Below are positions 25,695 to 33,973 of a stretch of DNA of 37,450 bases, piece after piece. Source of the DNA: an uncultured Lachnospiraceae bacterium (lineage in GTDB: Bacteria > Bacillota > Clostridia > Lachnospirales > Lachnospiraceae); NCBI GenBank assembly GCA_902796005.1, contig CADBNF010000098.1, forward strand, positions 1 to 37,450, in the 5' to 3' direction. Position numbers and translations under genes: made by a program. Under the pieces are notes generated by a model. That model did no database searches, had not been told where the DNA came from, and was given only the letters and a program-made list of their open reading frames with translations. Numbering within the stretch: position 1 is the stretch's first letter; every line of letters starts with the position of its first letter.

Positions 25695-27055
25695 TTAGAA
25701 TTTGTCCGAACTGCGGAGCCGAGGTTCCGCCGGGTGATGTTTTCTGCCCGGTATGCGCTGAGGAAATCCAGCTCGTTCCGGATTACGATTCCCTGTCGAA
25801 CCGCATCCGTGAACGGGAAATGCAGGAGCAGGAAGCGGAACGGAAAAGGGCGGAGGCCCTGCAGCGTGCGCGGCGGGAGGAAGAGAGAAGACGGGCCCGG
25901 CGGAGGCGGAAAATCCTGACCGCTGCCATCTGCATCATTGTCATCCTGGCCGTGGTATTCCTGCTTGCCTACCGCTATCTGAGCAATCGGAATTCCGAGT
26001 TTGAGAATCTTTACCAGAAGGCCAGGACGGAATACCAGGCCCAGAATTATGACATCGCCTATGAGGTGATTGAAGAGGCGCTCCTTCAGGATCCCAGGAG
26101 CCAGGCGGCGCAGCTTCTGAAGGCGCAGATCTTAAGAAGCCTGGGAGACTACCCTGCAGCCGAGGAGACACTGCTGGAGATGATAAGGCAGAAGCCCTCC
26201 GCCAAGGACGGCTACCGGGAGCTTCTGGATCTGTATATGAGCCAGGGAGAATTTACCAGAATCAGGGACCTGATGGCGTCGGTTACGGATGCCTCCGTAC
26301 GCATGGCCTTTGCGGAATATATCTGCACGGATCCGCTGTTCAGTATTTCCCCCGGGGATTACAACCGGGAGCTTGACGTAAGCATTTCCTCCGAAAAGGA
26401 TACGGTTATTTATTATACGGCTGACGGGTCTGACCCCTTAACGAACGGTATTATGTACAGCAATACCATTCACCTTATCAACGGGGAAACCGTTCTTCGG
26501 GCCGTGGCCGTGAAGCCGAACGGCATCATGAGCGGCATCTCGGAGGGAACCTACCGGGTGAAGACCAGCGGACTGAATCCGCCGGAGGTTATGCCCGTAT
26601 CCGGCAATTACCAGGGGACGGAGCCTGAAAAGATCATTGTTAACGTCCCGGTGGGCTGTGTCTGCTATTATTCCTTTGATACCCGTGCAGACAAAAACAG
26701 CCTGGTATATGCAGAGCCGGTGGACATGCCGGCCGGCAGCCATATTTTCTATTGCTTTATCGTAGACGGCAGCGGGGACGTAAGCCAGCAGACCATACGG
26801 ACCTATGTCTTCAAGAAGCTGGCGCCTACGCCTACGCCCACACCGTCGCCGACGCCGACACCGGTACCCACGGCAACGCCCACGCCGGAGCCGACGGCAG
26901 AGCCTACGCCCGAGCCGACGGCAGAACCGATGCCTACGGCAACGCCCACGCCGGAGCCGACGGCAGAGCCCACCACCGAACCGACACCGGAACCGACGAG
27001 TTCGCCGGAGCCTACGGAAACACCCCCGGAGACACCTTCCGGGGCAGGGGAATGA
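25691..27055 (+). CDS. Zinc-ribbon, single-pass membrane protein with TPR, chitobiase-like and Pro/Thr-rich regions
   Basis: A 454-residue protein of unknown function. Order of parts: a zinc ribbon (C5, C8, C19, C22); a basic coiled-coil (about 36-73); a membrane helix (about 75-97); TPR-like helices (about 103-205); a chitobiase C-terminal-like beta domain ('[19 protein letters not shown]', about 215-285) and a second, weaker copy ('[19 protein letters not shown]'); and a [11 protein letters not shown] tail (about 375-454). The ribbon should be inside the cell, and the TPR, beta domains and tail outside. No LPxTG or other anchor ends the tail. It overlaps ftsK by four bases, which suggests linkage to division or envelope work. 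Confidence 0.8.
   Translation: MIRICPNCGAEVPPGDVFCPVCAEEIQLVPDYDSLSNRIREREMQEQEAERKRAEALQRARREEERRRARRRRKILTAAICIIVILAVVFLLAYRYLSNRNSEFENLYQKARTEYQAQNYDIAYEVIEEALLQDPRSQAAQLLKAQILRSLGDYPAAEETLLEMIRQKPSAKDGYRELLDLYMSQGEFTRIRDLMASVTDASVRMAFAEYICTDPLFSISPGDYNRELDVSISSEKDTVIYYTADGSDPLTNGIMYSNTIHLINGETVLRAVAVKPNGIMSGISEGTYRVKTSGLNPPEVMPVSGNYQGTEPEKIIVNVPVGCVCYYSFDTRADKNSLVYAEPVDMPAGSHIFYCFIVDGSGDVSQQTIRTYVFKKLAPTPTPTPSPTPTPVPTATPTPEPTAEPTPEPTAEPMPTATPTPEPTAEPTTEPTPEPTSSPEPTETPPETPSGAGE
26870..26970 (+). repeat. 35-bp direct repeat inside the Pro/Thr tail
   Basis: A 35-base sequence beginning ACGGCAACGCCCACGCC occurs perfectly at 26870-26904 and 26936-26970, offset 66 bases (22 codons). Shorter ACGCC and CCGACGGCAGA units recur around it. 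Slippage here would change tail length without breaking frame. Confidence 0.9.
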
Positions 27056-27124
27056 CAACGGCATCTCATATCCAATGCAGTATTTTGTGACAGAGGCCTG
27101 AAAAGGCAGGAAGGAAGGAACAAG

Positions 27125-28009
27125 TTGTACAGAATTCTATCCGCAGAAAAGCTTTCCGAGAACATTTACCGTATGGTAGTTGAAGCGGAAAATGTAGCCA
27201 GGCACTGTCTTCCCGGACAGTTCCTCATCGTCAGGACATCGGAGCATTCCGAGCGGATTCCCCTGACCATCTGCGATTACGACAGGGAAAAGCACACGGT
27301 AACCATCGTATTTCAGCCCGTAGGCTATTCCACCATGAAAATGGCGGAGCTTACGGCCGGGGATGCCTTTGCGGACGTAACCGGTCCGCTGGGCAAACCC
27401 TCTGATCTGGTGAATGAACCGCCGGAGGAGCTGAAAAAAAAGAGCATCGTATTTGTCGCCGGCGGCGTGGGTACGGCACCCGTCTACCCCCAGGTCAAAT
27501 GGCTGCATGAGCAGGGTGTGTCCTGCGACGTTATCATCGGCGCAAAGACGAAGGACCTGGTCATTATGGAAGAGGAATTCCGTAAAGTCTGCAATCTGTA
27601 CATCACCACGGATGACGGCTCCTACGGCAGAAGCGGCATGGTGACCAAAGCCCTGGAGGATCTGGTAAGCGAAGGTAAAAAATACGATCACTGTGTTGCC
27701 ATCGGCCCCATGGTGATGATGAAGTTCGTCAGCCTGCTGACAAAGAAGCTGGGCATCCCCACCGTGGTCAGCATGAACCCCGTTATGGTGGACGGTACGG
27801 GCATGTGCGGTGCCTGCCGGGTTACCGTAGGCGGAGAAACAAAATTTGCCTGCGTGGACGGACCCGAATTTGACGGACATCTGGTGGATTTTGACGAAGC
27901 AATGAAGAGACAGCAGATGTATAAGACCGAGGAAGGCCGGGCACTGCTTAAGCTGAAGGAAGGCGATACCCATCACGGCGGGTGCGGCAGCTGCGGAGGT
28001 GAGGAATAA
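27125..28009 (+). CDS. nfnA: NADH-dependent ferredoxin:NADP+ oxidoreductase, small subunit NfnA
   Basis: A 294-residue flavoprotein subunit of the electron-bifurcating transhydrogenase (also called SudB). The FAD domain is N-terminal ('RIPLTICDYD'), the NAD domain is in the middle ('FVAGGVGTAPVYPQVKWL'), and the C-terminal 2Fe-2S site is shown by 'DGTGMCGACRVTVGG', 'KFACVDGPEFDGH' and a cysteine-containing tail (GGCGSCGGEE). Known role: with NfnB it couples NADH, NADPH and reduced ferredoxin. TTG start at 27125, preceded by AGGAAGGAA. Its stop overlaps the nfnB start (TAATG). About 70 bases separate it from the previous gene; no clear promoter was found there. Confidence 0.93.
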   Translation: MYRILSAEKLSENIYRMVVEAENVARHCLPGQFLIVRTSEHSERIPLTICDYDREKHTVTIVFQPVGYSTMKMAELTAGDAFADVTGPLGKPSDLVNEPPEELKKKSIVFVAGGVGTAPVYPQVKWLHEQGVSCDVIIGAKTKDLVIMEEEFRKVCNLYITTDDGSYGRSGMVTKALEDLVSEGKKYDHCVAIGPMVMMKFVSLLTKKLGIPTVVSMNPVMVDGTGMCGACRVTVGGETKFACVDGPEFDGHLVDFDEAMKRQQMYKTEEGRALLKLKEGDTHHGGCGSCGGEE

Positions 28010-29397
28010 TGGCAGACATGATGAAAAAGATCCCCGTAAGGGAGCAGGATCCGAAGGTGCGCGCCACGAATTTTGAAGAGGTATGCTACGGCTACAATGC
28101 GGAAGAAGCGAAGGCCGAAGCGGAAAGATGCCTGAACTGCAAAAATCCCAAATGCGTGGGTGGCTGCCCCGTAAGCATCGATATTCCCGGCTTTATCGCC
28201 CACATCAAGGAGGGGGATTTTGCCGCAGCCTATGAAACCCTAAGCCTTTCCACCTCCCTTCCCGCGGTGTGCGGAAGAGTGTGCCCCCAGGAAAGCCAGT
28301 GCGAGGGCCAGTGCATCCGCGGCATAAAGGGTGAACCTGTCTCCATCGGCAAGCTGGAGCGCTTTACGGCGGACTGGGCCAGGGAAAACGGCATCCGTCC
28401 GGTTAAGCCGGAGAAGACCAACGGCCATAAGGTGGCTGTCATCGGTTCCGGCCCCGCGGGCCTTACCTGTGCGGGAGAGCTGGCCAGAAAAGGCTATGAA
28501 GTGACCATCTTCGAGGCCCTGCACAAGGCGGGCGGCGTGTTAAGCTACGGCATTCCCCAGTTCCGTCTGCCCAAGGACACGGTGGTGGATGCGGAAATCG
28601 AGAATGTGCTGAACCTCGGCGTAAAGCTGGAAACCGACGTGATTGCCGGCCGTTCCGTCACCGTGGACGAGCTCTTTGAGGACGGCTTCGAGGCCGTGTT
28701 CATCGGTTCCGGCGCGGGCCTTCCCATGTTCATGGGGATTCCCGGTGAAAATGCCAATGGCGTGTTCTCCGCCAACGAATACCTGACCCGGGTAAACCTG
28801 ATGAAGGCTTACCGCGACGACTATGATACGCCGGTTATCCGGGGTAAAAAGGTTGTGGTTGTCGGCGGCGGCAACGTGGCCATGGATGCGGCAAGAACCG
28901 CCCTGCGGCTCGGCGCGGAAACTTATATTGTGTACCGCAGGAGCGAAAAGGAGCTGCCGGCCCGGGCGGAGGAAGTGGAGCATGCGAAGGAAGAGGGCAT
29001 CAACTTCCGTCTGCTGACGAATCCCGTGGAGATCCTCCAGGACGAGAACGGCTGGGTAGCCGGCATCCGGGTCATCCGCATGGAGCTCGGAGAGCCTGAC
29101 GCCTCCGGCAGAAGAAGGCCCGTGGAAGTGCCCGGTTCGGAATTCGAAATCGAGGCGGATACGGTGATTATGGCCCTGGGCACCACCCCGAACCCGATGA
29201 TTTCCGAAGCTACACCCGGCCTGGAAATCAACCGGAAGAAATGTATTATTACCGAAGAGGAGACCGGAAAGACCTCCCGGGAAGGCGTTTTCGCCGGCGG
29301 GGATGCGGCCACCGGTTCCGCAACGGTCATTCTTGCCATGGGAGCGGGCAAAACCGCCGCGGCTTCCATCGACAGCTATATTCAGAACAAGAACTGA
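28009..29397 (+). CDS. nfnB: NADH-dependent ferredoxin:NADP+ oxidoreductase, large subunit NfnB
   Basis: A 462-residue subunit homologous to glutamate synthase small subunit GltD/SudA. The N-terminal iron-sulfur region has 'CLNCKNPKCVGGCPVSID' (about 44-61) and 'CGRVCPQESQCEGQCIRG' (about 88-105), which hold two 4Fe-4S clusters. The FAD dinucleotide motif is 'VIGSGPAGLTCAGELA' and the NADP motif is 'VVGGGNVAMDAART'. Known role: the bifurcating FAD and NADPH site are in this subunit. Often annotated gltA; the tight pair with nfnA argues for Nfn and not glutamate synthase, as no large GOGAT subunit is present. Confidence 0.92.
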   Translation: MADMMKKIPVREQDPKVRATNFEEVCYGYNAEEAKAEAERCLNCKNPKCVGGCPVSIDIPGFIAHIKEGDFAAAYETLSLSTSLPAVCGRVCPQESQCEGQCIRGIKGEPVSIGKLERFTADWARENGIRPVKPEKTNGHKVAVIGSGPAGLTCAGELARKGYEVTIFEALHKAGGVLSYGIPQFRLPKDTVVDAEIENVLNLGVKLETDVIAGRSVTVDELFEDGFEAVFIGSGAGLPMFMGIPGENANGVFSANEYLTRVNLMKAYRDDYDTPVIRGKKVVVVGGGNVAMDAARTALRLGAETYIVYRRSEKELPARAEEVEHAKEEGINFRLLTNPVEILQDENGWVAGIRVIRMELGEPDASGRRRPVEVPGSEFEIEADTVIMALGTTPNPMISEATPGLEINRKKCIITEEETGKTSREGVFAGGDAATGSATVILAMGAGKTAAASIDSYIQNKN

Positions 29398-29409
29398 TTC
29401 GGAGGCCTC

Positions 29410-29979
29410 ATGTCACTGAGAGATGAGCTGGAGGAATTTATTTCCCGCTTTCCCGTATATCAATATGCCTTTGTTTCCCCGGAGCAGATACGGTTCGAGG
29501 AAAGTGTTGTGGAGGTGTGCCGCAGGGACTGCCCCCATTACAACACCTCCTGGTCCTGCTCGCCGGCTGTGGGCAAGGTGTCGAAAAGCCGGGCGCGCTG
29601 TCTGAACTATGACGGCGTCCTGGTGTTTTCCACCGTTACCCAGCTGGAGGAAGGCGCTTCCCGCAGGGAAAGGCTGCAGACCAAGGCCCAGCATGAAAAG
29701 CTGACCGGCATCGTGGCGGATCACATGACCGGCCTGGGCCTTCGTCCCTACACCCTTTCCAGCGACTGCTGCACCAACTGCGTGCGCTGCGGCTTTCCCC
29801 AGGAATACTGCCGGCATCCGGATGTACTGTATCCCTGTATTGAAAGCAACGGAATTGTCATGTCGGACCTTCTCGAACACTGCAGGATGGATTATTACAT
29901 GAGTGATGATCTCTGCCTGTGGTTTTCCCTTATTTTTTATGAAGATCCCTTTACCCCCAAGGAGGACCGCGATGGCTGA
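29410..29979 (+). CDS. DUF2284 metal-binding protein
   Basis: A 189-residue cytosolic protein of the DUF2284 family, predicted to bind metal. Cysteines cluster in 'VCRRDCPHYNTSWSCSP' (about 36-52) and 'SDCCTNCVRCGFPQEYCRHP' (about 117-136), compatible with an iron-sulfur or zinc site. Its function is not established. It starts 12 bases after nfnB with GGAGG upstream and overlaps phoH by eight bases, so it sits inside a redox/RNA-maturation operon. I cannot assign a reaction. Confidence 0.85.
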   Translation: MSLRDELEEFISRFPVYQYAFVSPEQIRFEESVVEVCRRDCPHYNTSWSCSPAVGKVSKSRARCLNYDGVLVFSTVTQLEEGASRRERLQTKAQHEKLTGIVADHMTGLGLRPYTLSSDCCTNCVRCGFPQEYCRHPDVLYPCIESNGIVMSDLLEHCRMDYYMSDDLCLWFSLIFYEDPFTPKEDRDG

Positions 29980-30985
29980 ACCTGTCATTGAAGAACGAAT
30001 GGAAATACCCGCAGCCCATGAGGCAAATATTTTCGGACAGTACGACGTATTTGCCAAAAAGCTGGAGCGGGCCTACCGGGTTTCGCTGATCAGCCGGGAC
30101 GGCGTCATGCGGATTATCGGGCCGGCCCCGAACGTGAAGGAGGCGAAAAATGCCCTTTCCCAGCTGCTGTCCCTTTCCCTGCGGGGTGAAACCATAACCG
30201 AACAGAATGTAAATTACCTGATTGCCATGTCCCTGGAAAACCGGGAAAACGTCCTGCTTTCCCTGGACGAATCCTGCATCTGCCATACCATAAGCGGCAA
30301 ACCCGTCAAACCCAAAACCCTGGGGCAGAAGCAGTATGTGGATGCCATGAAGAACAATATGGTCACCTTCGGCATCGGCCCGGCAGGCACGGGCAAAACC
30401 TATCTGGCCATGGCCATGGCCATCACCGCCTTCCGCAGTGAGGAGGTGGGCAGGATCATCATGACCCGGCCTGCCATCGAAGCGGGGGAAAAGCTGGGCT
30501 TCCTGCCCGGCGATCTGCAGAGCAAGGTGGATCCCTACCTGCGGCCCCTGTATGATGCCCTTTACCAGATCATGGGGGCGGAAACCTTCCAGAAGAACAT
30601 GGAAAAAGGATTGATCGAGGTGGCGCCCCTGGCCTACATGCGCGGCCGGACCCTGGACAACGCCTACATCATCCTGGATGAGGCCCAGAACACCACCCAG
30701 GCCCAGATGAAGATGTTCCTGACCCGCATAGGCTTCGGTTCCAAGGTGGTCATCACCGGGGACACCTCCCAGAAGGACCTGCCCTCCGGGGTGAAATCCG
30801 GTCTGGACGTGGCCCTGAAGGTACTGAAAAACGTGGAGGGCATCGCGGTGTGCAACCTGACCAGCAGGGACGTGGTCAGACATCCCCTGGTGCAGAAAAT
30901 AGTGGAAGCCTATGAAAATTACGAGGCAAAGCATCCCGAAAGGGACAATGCCGGAAGATATGACAGGAGAACCTACAGAAGATGA
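29972..30985 (+). CDS. phoH: PhoH-family ATPase
   Basis: A 337-residue PhoH protein. It has a KH-like N-terminal segment (about 40-110) and a P-loop domain: Walker A 'GIGPAGTGKTYLAMAMA' (about 134-150), Walker B 'YIILDEAQNTTQAQMKMF' and 'VVITGDTSQKDLPSG'. Known role: RNA-associated ATPase/helicase-like protein that is nearly always next to ybeY, as here. ATG 29972 follows GGAGG (29961-29965) at six bases; the open frame reaches further upstream but lies inside DUF2284. Its stop overlaps the ybeY start as ATGA. Confidence 0.95.
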   Translation: MAEPVIEERMEIPAAHEANIFGQYDVFAKKLERAYRVSLISRDGVMRIIGPAPNVKEAKNALSQLLSLSLRGETITEQNVNYLIAMSLENRENVLLSLDESCICHTISGKPVKPKTLGQKQYVDAMKNNMVTFGIGPAGTGKTYLAMAMAITAFRSEEVGRIIMTRPAIEAGEKLGFLPGDLQSKVDPYLRPLYDALYQIMGAETFQKNMEKGLIEVAPLAYMRGRTLDNAYIILDEAQNTTQAQMKMFLTRIGFGSKVVITGDTSQKDLPSGVKSGLDVALKVLKNVEGIAVCNLTSRDVVRHPLVQKIVEAYENYEAKHPERDNAGRYDRRTYRR

Positions 30986-32370
30986 CACTGTTTGCAGAAA
31001 ACGAATCCCCCGTACGCCTCAGCTTTTCAATGGAAAACGTTGCCCGTCAGGTGGCGGAGAAGGTGCTGGAGCTGGAAAACTGTCCCTATGAATGCCAGAT
31101 TTCCCTGCTGCTGACGGACGGTACCGAGGTACAGAGACTGAACAGCGAATACCGGGGCATCGACAGGGAGACGGACGTGCTTTCCTTCCCCCTTATCGAA
31201 TTTGCCTCTCCCTCGGATTTTGCCCCCCTGGAGGAGGACGACGAGGCTTTCGATCCGGAATCCGGCGAACTGATGCTGGGCGATATCGTCATCAATGCCG
31301 CCAGAATGCTGGAGCAGGCGGAGGATTACGGCCATTCGGTAAAGCGGGAATTTGCCTTTCTGGTGGCCCACAGCCTTTATCATCTTCTGGGGTATGATCA
31401 TATGACCCCGGAGGAAGAGGCCGTCATGCAGGAGAAGCAGGAGAAGACCTTAAAGCTTCTGGGCATTACCCGGGAGGCTTCGGACGCGGACACGGTCCGG
31501 GAGCGCTTTCTGGAGAAAAAGCGGGTTGTCATCAAGATCGGCTCCTCCTCCCTTACCCATCCGGAAACCGGCAAGATCGACCTTATCAAGCTGGAAATCC
31601 TGGTGCGGGAGCTGGCGGATCTGCGGATGCGGGGCAGGGAAGTGGTGCTCGTGACCTCCGGCGCGGTGGCCACCGGCCGGGACGCCCTGCAGATGATGAA
31701 TACAAAGCTGAACCTGGCCATGAAGCAGGCCTGCGCCTCCGTGGGACAGGCACGGCTGATGATGCTGTACCAGAAGCTGTTTTCCGAGTATAACCAGATC
31801 TGCAGCCAGGTGCTTCTGACCAAGGACATCATGCTCAATGACAGTGCCAGGCGCAATGCCCGGAACACCTTCAACGAGCTGCTTTCCCTGGGGGTTATCC
31901 CCGTGGTCAATGAAAACGACACGGTGGGCACCGACGAAATCAGCAACCTGACGGTTTTCGGGGACAACGACACCCTTTCCGCCGTGGTGGCCGCCCTGAT
32001 TGACGCGGATCTTCTGATCCTCCTGTCGGATATCGACGGGCTGTATACGGACGACCCCCACAAAAATCCCGATGCCCGGTTCATCCATGTGGTGGAGAAA
32101 CTGGACGACCGTCTTCTTTCCATGGGGAAGGAGAGTACGGGAAGCCGGGTGGGTACCGGCGGCATGGCCACAAAGCTTTCGGCAGCCAGGATTGCCACCG
32201 GCGCCGGCGCGGATATGGTGATCGCCAGCGGCGAGGACTTCCATGTCATTCACCGCATCATCAACGGCGAACCCTACGGCACGGTATTCCTGGAAAATGC
32301 CGAGGAAAAAGATTATCTGCTGGAGTACCTGAAGGTTCCGGCGGCAGGAGACGCGGATGATAAATCTTGA
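30982..32370 (+). CDS. Fusion of endoribonuclease YbeY with glutamate 5-kinase ProB
   Basis: One 462-residue open frame encodes two enzymes. Residues 1-163 are YbeY, the zinc endoribonuclease of 16S rRNA maturation, with H130, H134 and H140 in HSLYHLLGYDH. Residues about 179-455 are ProB, which phosphorylates glutamate in the first step of proline synthesis: 'KKRVVIKIGSSSLTHPETG', 'TSGAVATGRDAL', 'NENDTVGTDE', 'FGDNDTLSAVV' and 'GTGGMATKLSAA' are all intact. There is no PUA domain after ProB. The linker (164-178) holds no stop and no ATG/GTG start; the nearest in-frame ATG is codon 149 (31426), with GGAGG about ten bases before it, so a separate ProB product from internal initiation is possible. 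It overlaps phoH by four bases and DUF896 by 14. Confidence 0.9.
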   Translation: MTLFAENESPVRLSFSMENVARQVAEKVLELENCPYECQISLLLTDGTEVQRLNSEYRGIDRETDVLSFPLIEFASPSDFAPLEEDDEAFDPESGELMLGDIVINAARMLEQAEDYGHSVKREFAFLVAHSLYHLLGYDHMTPEEEAVMQEKQEKTLKLLGITREASDADTVRERFLEKKRVVIKIGSSSLTHPETGKIDLIKLEILVRELADLRMRGREVVLVTSGAVATGRDALQMMNTKLNLAMKQACASVGQARLMMLYQKLFSEYNQICSQVLLTKDIMLNDSARRNARNTFNELLSLGVIPVVNENDTVGTDEISNLTVFGDNDTLSAVVAALIDADLLILLSDIDGLYTDDPHKNPDARFIHVVEKLDDRLLSMGKESTGSRVGTGGMATKLSAARIATGAGADMVIASGEDFHVIHRIINGEPYGTVFLENAEEKDYLLEYLKVPAAGDADDKS

Positions 32371-32599
32371 ACGAATCAATGAACTTGCTAGAAAATCCAA
32401 AACCGTAGGCCTTACGGAGGCGGAGAAGGAGGAACAGGCCCTTCTCCGGGCGGAATACATTGCCGCCGTAAGAAGAAACCTGCGGGCGCAGCTGGATAAT
32501 ATTGATATTCAGGAAGCGGACGGCACGGTCACCTCCCTGAAGGAGAAATACGGAGAAAAGCATCATGATAAATTTACAGGAGACGGGCAGGAGAGCTGA
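32357..32599 (+). CDS. DUF896 small protein (YnzC-like)
   Basis: An 80-residue protein of the DUF896 family, recognised by 'INLERINELARKSKTVGLTEAEKEEQALLRAEYI' (residues 2-35, read in pieces: INELARK, GLTEAEKEEQ, LRAEY) and 'LDNIDI' further on. It should form a short helical hairpin. Function is not established; Bacillus YnzC is encoded in an SOS-linked operon. It overlaps the ybeY::proB end by 14 bases and the proA start by 35 bases, so it is embedded in the proline genes. Confidence 0.85.
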   Translation: MINLERINELARKSKTVGLTEAEKEEQALLRAEYIAAVRRNLRAQLDNIDIQEADGTVTSLKEKYGEKHHDKFTGDGQES

Positions 32600-33812
32600 A
32601 GAAGCGAAGAAAATACTGGCAAAATGTTCCACCGGACAGAAAAACGAAGCCTTAAGGGCCTGTGCGGATGCCCTGGAAAGAGACGCGGCCATTATTATCC
32701 GGGAAAATGCGAAGGATATGGAAAAGGGCCGTGCCAAGGGCATGTCGGCGGGACTTCTCGACCGCCTGCTTTTGAATGAAGCAAGGATTGCCGGCATGGC
32801 GGACGGCCTGCGCCAGGTGGCTGCCCTGCCGGATCCCATCGGCGAGGTGGTGCGAATGTCCACAAGACCCAACGGCCTTATCGTGGGACAGAAGCGGGTG
32901 CCCCTGGGGGTCGTAGGCATGATTTACGAAGCCAGGCCCAATGTGACCCCCGATGCTTTCGGCCTCTGCTTTAAAACCGGCAATGCGGTCATCCTGAAGG
33001 GCGGAAGCGATGCCCTGTGCTCCAACATCGCCATCGTGGACAGCCTCTGGAGCGGCCTTGAAAAGTGCGGCCTTCCAAAAGATGTCCTGCAGCTCATCAC
33101 GGATACGGACCGGCAGACAGCCGTGGAGCTCATGCGGCTGAACGAATACCTGGACGTGCTGATTCCCAGGGGCGGCGCGGGCCTTATCCGGACCGTGGTG
33201 CAGAACAGCACGGTGCCGGTAATCGAAACCGGCGTCGGCAACTGCCATATTTACGTGGATGAATCCGCGGATCTTGCCATGGCGGAAAACATCATCATCA
33301 ATGCCAAAACCCAGCGGGTCGGCGTATGCAACGCCTGTGAATCCCTGGTAGTGCATTCCGCCGTGCTTGAAAAACTGCTTCCTTCCCTGACGGAGAAGCT
33401 TTCCGCCTTTTCCGTGGAAATGCGCTGCGACGAGCGCGCCCTCGCCTTTGTGAAGGGCGGCGTTCCCGCAACGGAGGAGGACTGGGGCACGGAGTACCTG
33501 GATTACATCCTTTCCGTGAAGACCGTGGACAGCTTTGACGAGGCGGTGGCCCATATCAACCGGTACAACACCGGCCATTCCGAGGCCATCATCACGGAAA
33601 GCTACACCAATGCCCAGCGTTTCCTGGAGGAAATCGACGCGGCCTGCGTCTATGTCAATGCCTCCACCAGGTTCACCGACGGCAATGAATTCGGCCTCGG
33701 CGCGGAGATCGGCATCAGCACCCAGAAGCTGCACGCCAGGGGGCCGATGGGCCTGGAAGCGCTGACCACAACGAAGCACATTATTTACGGTTCCGGACAG
33801 GTTCGTCAGTAA
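32565..33812 (+). CDS. proA: Glutamate-5-semialdehyde dehydrogenase (gamma-glutamyl phosphate reductase)
   Basis: A 415-residue enzyme that reduces gamma-glutamyl phosphate to glutamate semialdehyde with NADPH, the second step of proline synthesis. The catalytic cysteine is C255 in 'VGVCNACESLVVH'; 'GVVGMIYEARPNVTPDAFGLC', 'KGGSDALCSN' and 'NASTRFTDGNEFGLGAEIGISTQ' are family signatures. ATG 32565 has GGAGAAA upstream and starts inside DUF896. It is the last gene of the nfn-phoH-proline operon; no strong terminator follows. Confidence 0.96.
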   Translation: MINLQETGRRAEEAKKILAKCSTGQKNEALRACADALERDAAIIIRENAKDMEKGRAKGMSAGLLDRLLLNEARIAGMADGLRQVAALPDPIGEVVRMSTRPNGLIVGQKRVPLGVVGMIYEARPNVTPDAFGLCFKTGNAVILKGGSDALCSNIAIVDSLWSGLEKCGLPKDVLQLITDTDRQTAVELMRLNEYLDVLIPRGGAGLIRTVVQNSTVPVIETGVGNCHIYVDESADLAMAENIIINAKTQRVGVCNACESLVVHSAVLEKLLPSLTEKLSAFSVEMRCDERALAFVKGGVPATEEDWGTEYLDYILSVKTVDSFDEAVAHINRYNTGHSEAIITESYTNAQRFLEEIDAACVYVNASTRFTDGNEFGLGAEIGISTQKLHARGPMGLEALTTTKHIIYGSGQVRQ

Positions 33813-33850
33813 TTACCTTATCCGTCGGGTAAATTTGTAATTATTTGGAA

Positions 33851-33878
33851 TTGACAAAAAAATAACATATATTATACT
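33851..33878 (+). promoter_or_regulatory. Promoter of the crt-hbd-bcd-etf operon
   Basis: Perfect TTGACA (33851-33856), a 16-bp spacer and TATACT (33873-33878). The predicted start of transcription is near 33885, giving a leader of about 90 bases before crt. Confidence 0.75.
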
Positions 33879-33923
33879 GTTATCGTACTTTATGATCTAA
33901 AGTCATAAAGTATGCCCATAACA
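33878..33923 (+). promoter_or_regulatory. Large inverted repeat over the crt transcription start (candidate operator or leader hairpin)
   Basis: TACTTTATGA (33886-33895) and TCATAAAGTA (33903-33912) form a perfect 10-bp inverted repeat around seven bases. An outer pair, TGTTAT (33878-33883) and ATAACA (33918-33923), flanks it. The element touches the -10 box and covers the predicted start, a classical place for a repressor. It does not match the Rex consensus. As RNA, the inner 10 bp could form a stem. Confidence 0.6.
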
Positions 33924-33973
33924 CTTTTGAGCAAGCGAAACATAAGTATATTTAAGAAAAGGAGAGACATTTT

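Noticed and set aside
28009-29397. Glutamate synthase small subunit as the name for this gene
   Set aside because: No large GOGAT subunit is nearby and the gene overlaps nfnA, so NfnB is the better call.
33810-33835. A terminator after proA (TTACC ... GGGTAA)
   Set aside because: The stem is only about five to six pairs with mismatches and has no T-run.
33825-33860. A Rex box before crt (TTGTAATT ... ATTGACAA)
   Set aside because: The TTGT and ACAA ends are about 23 bp apart and the inner bases do not pair; a Rex site should be 18-20 bp and symmetric.
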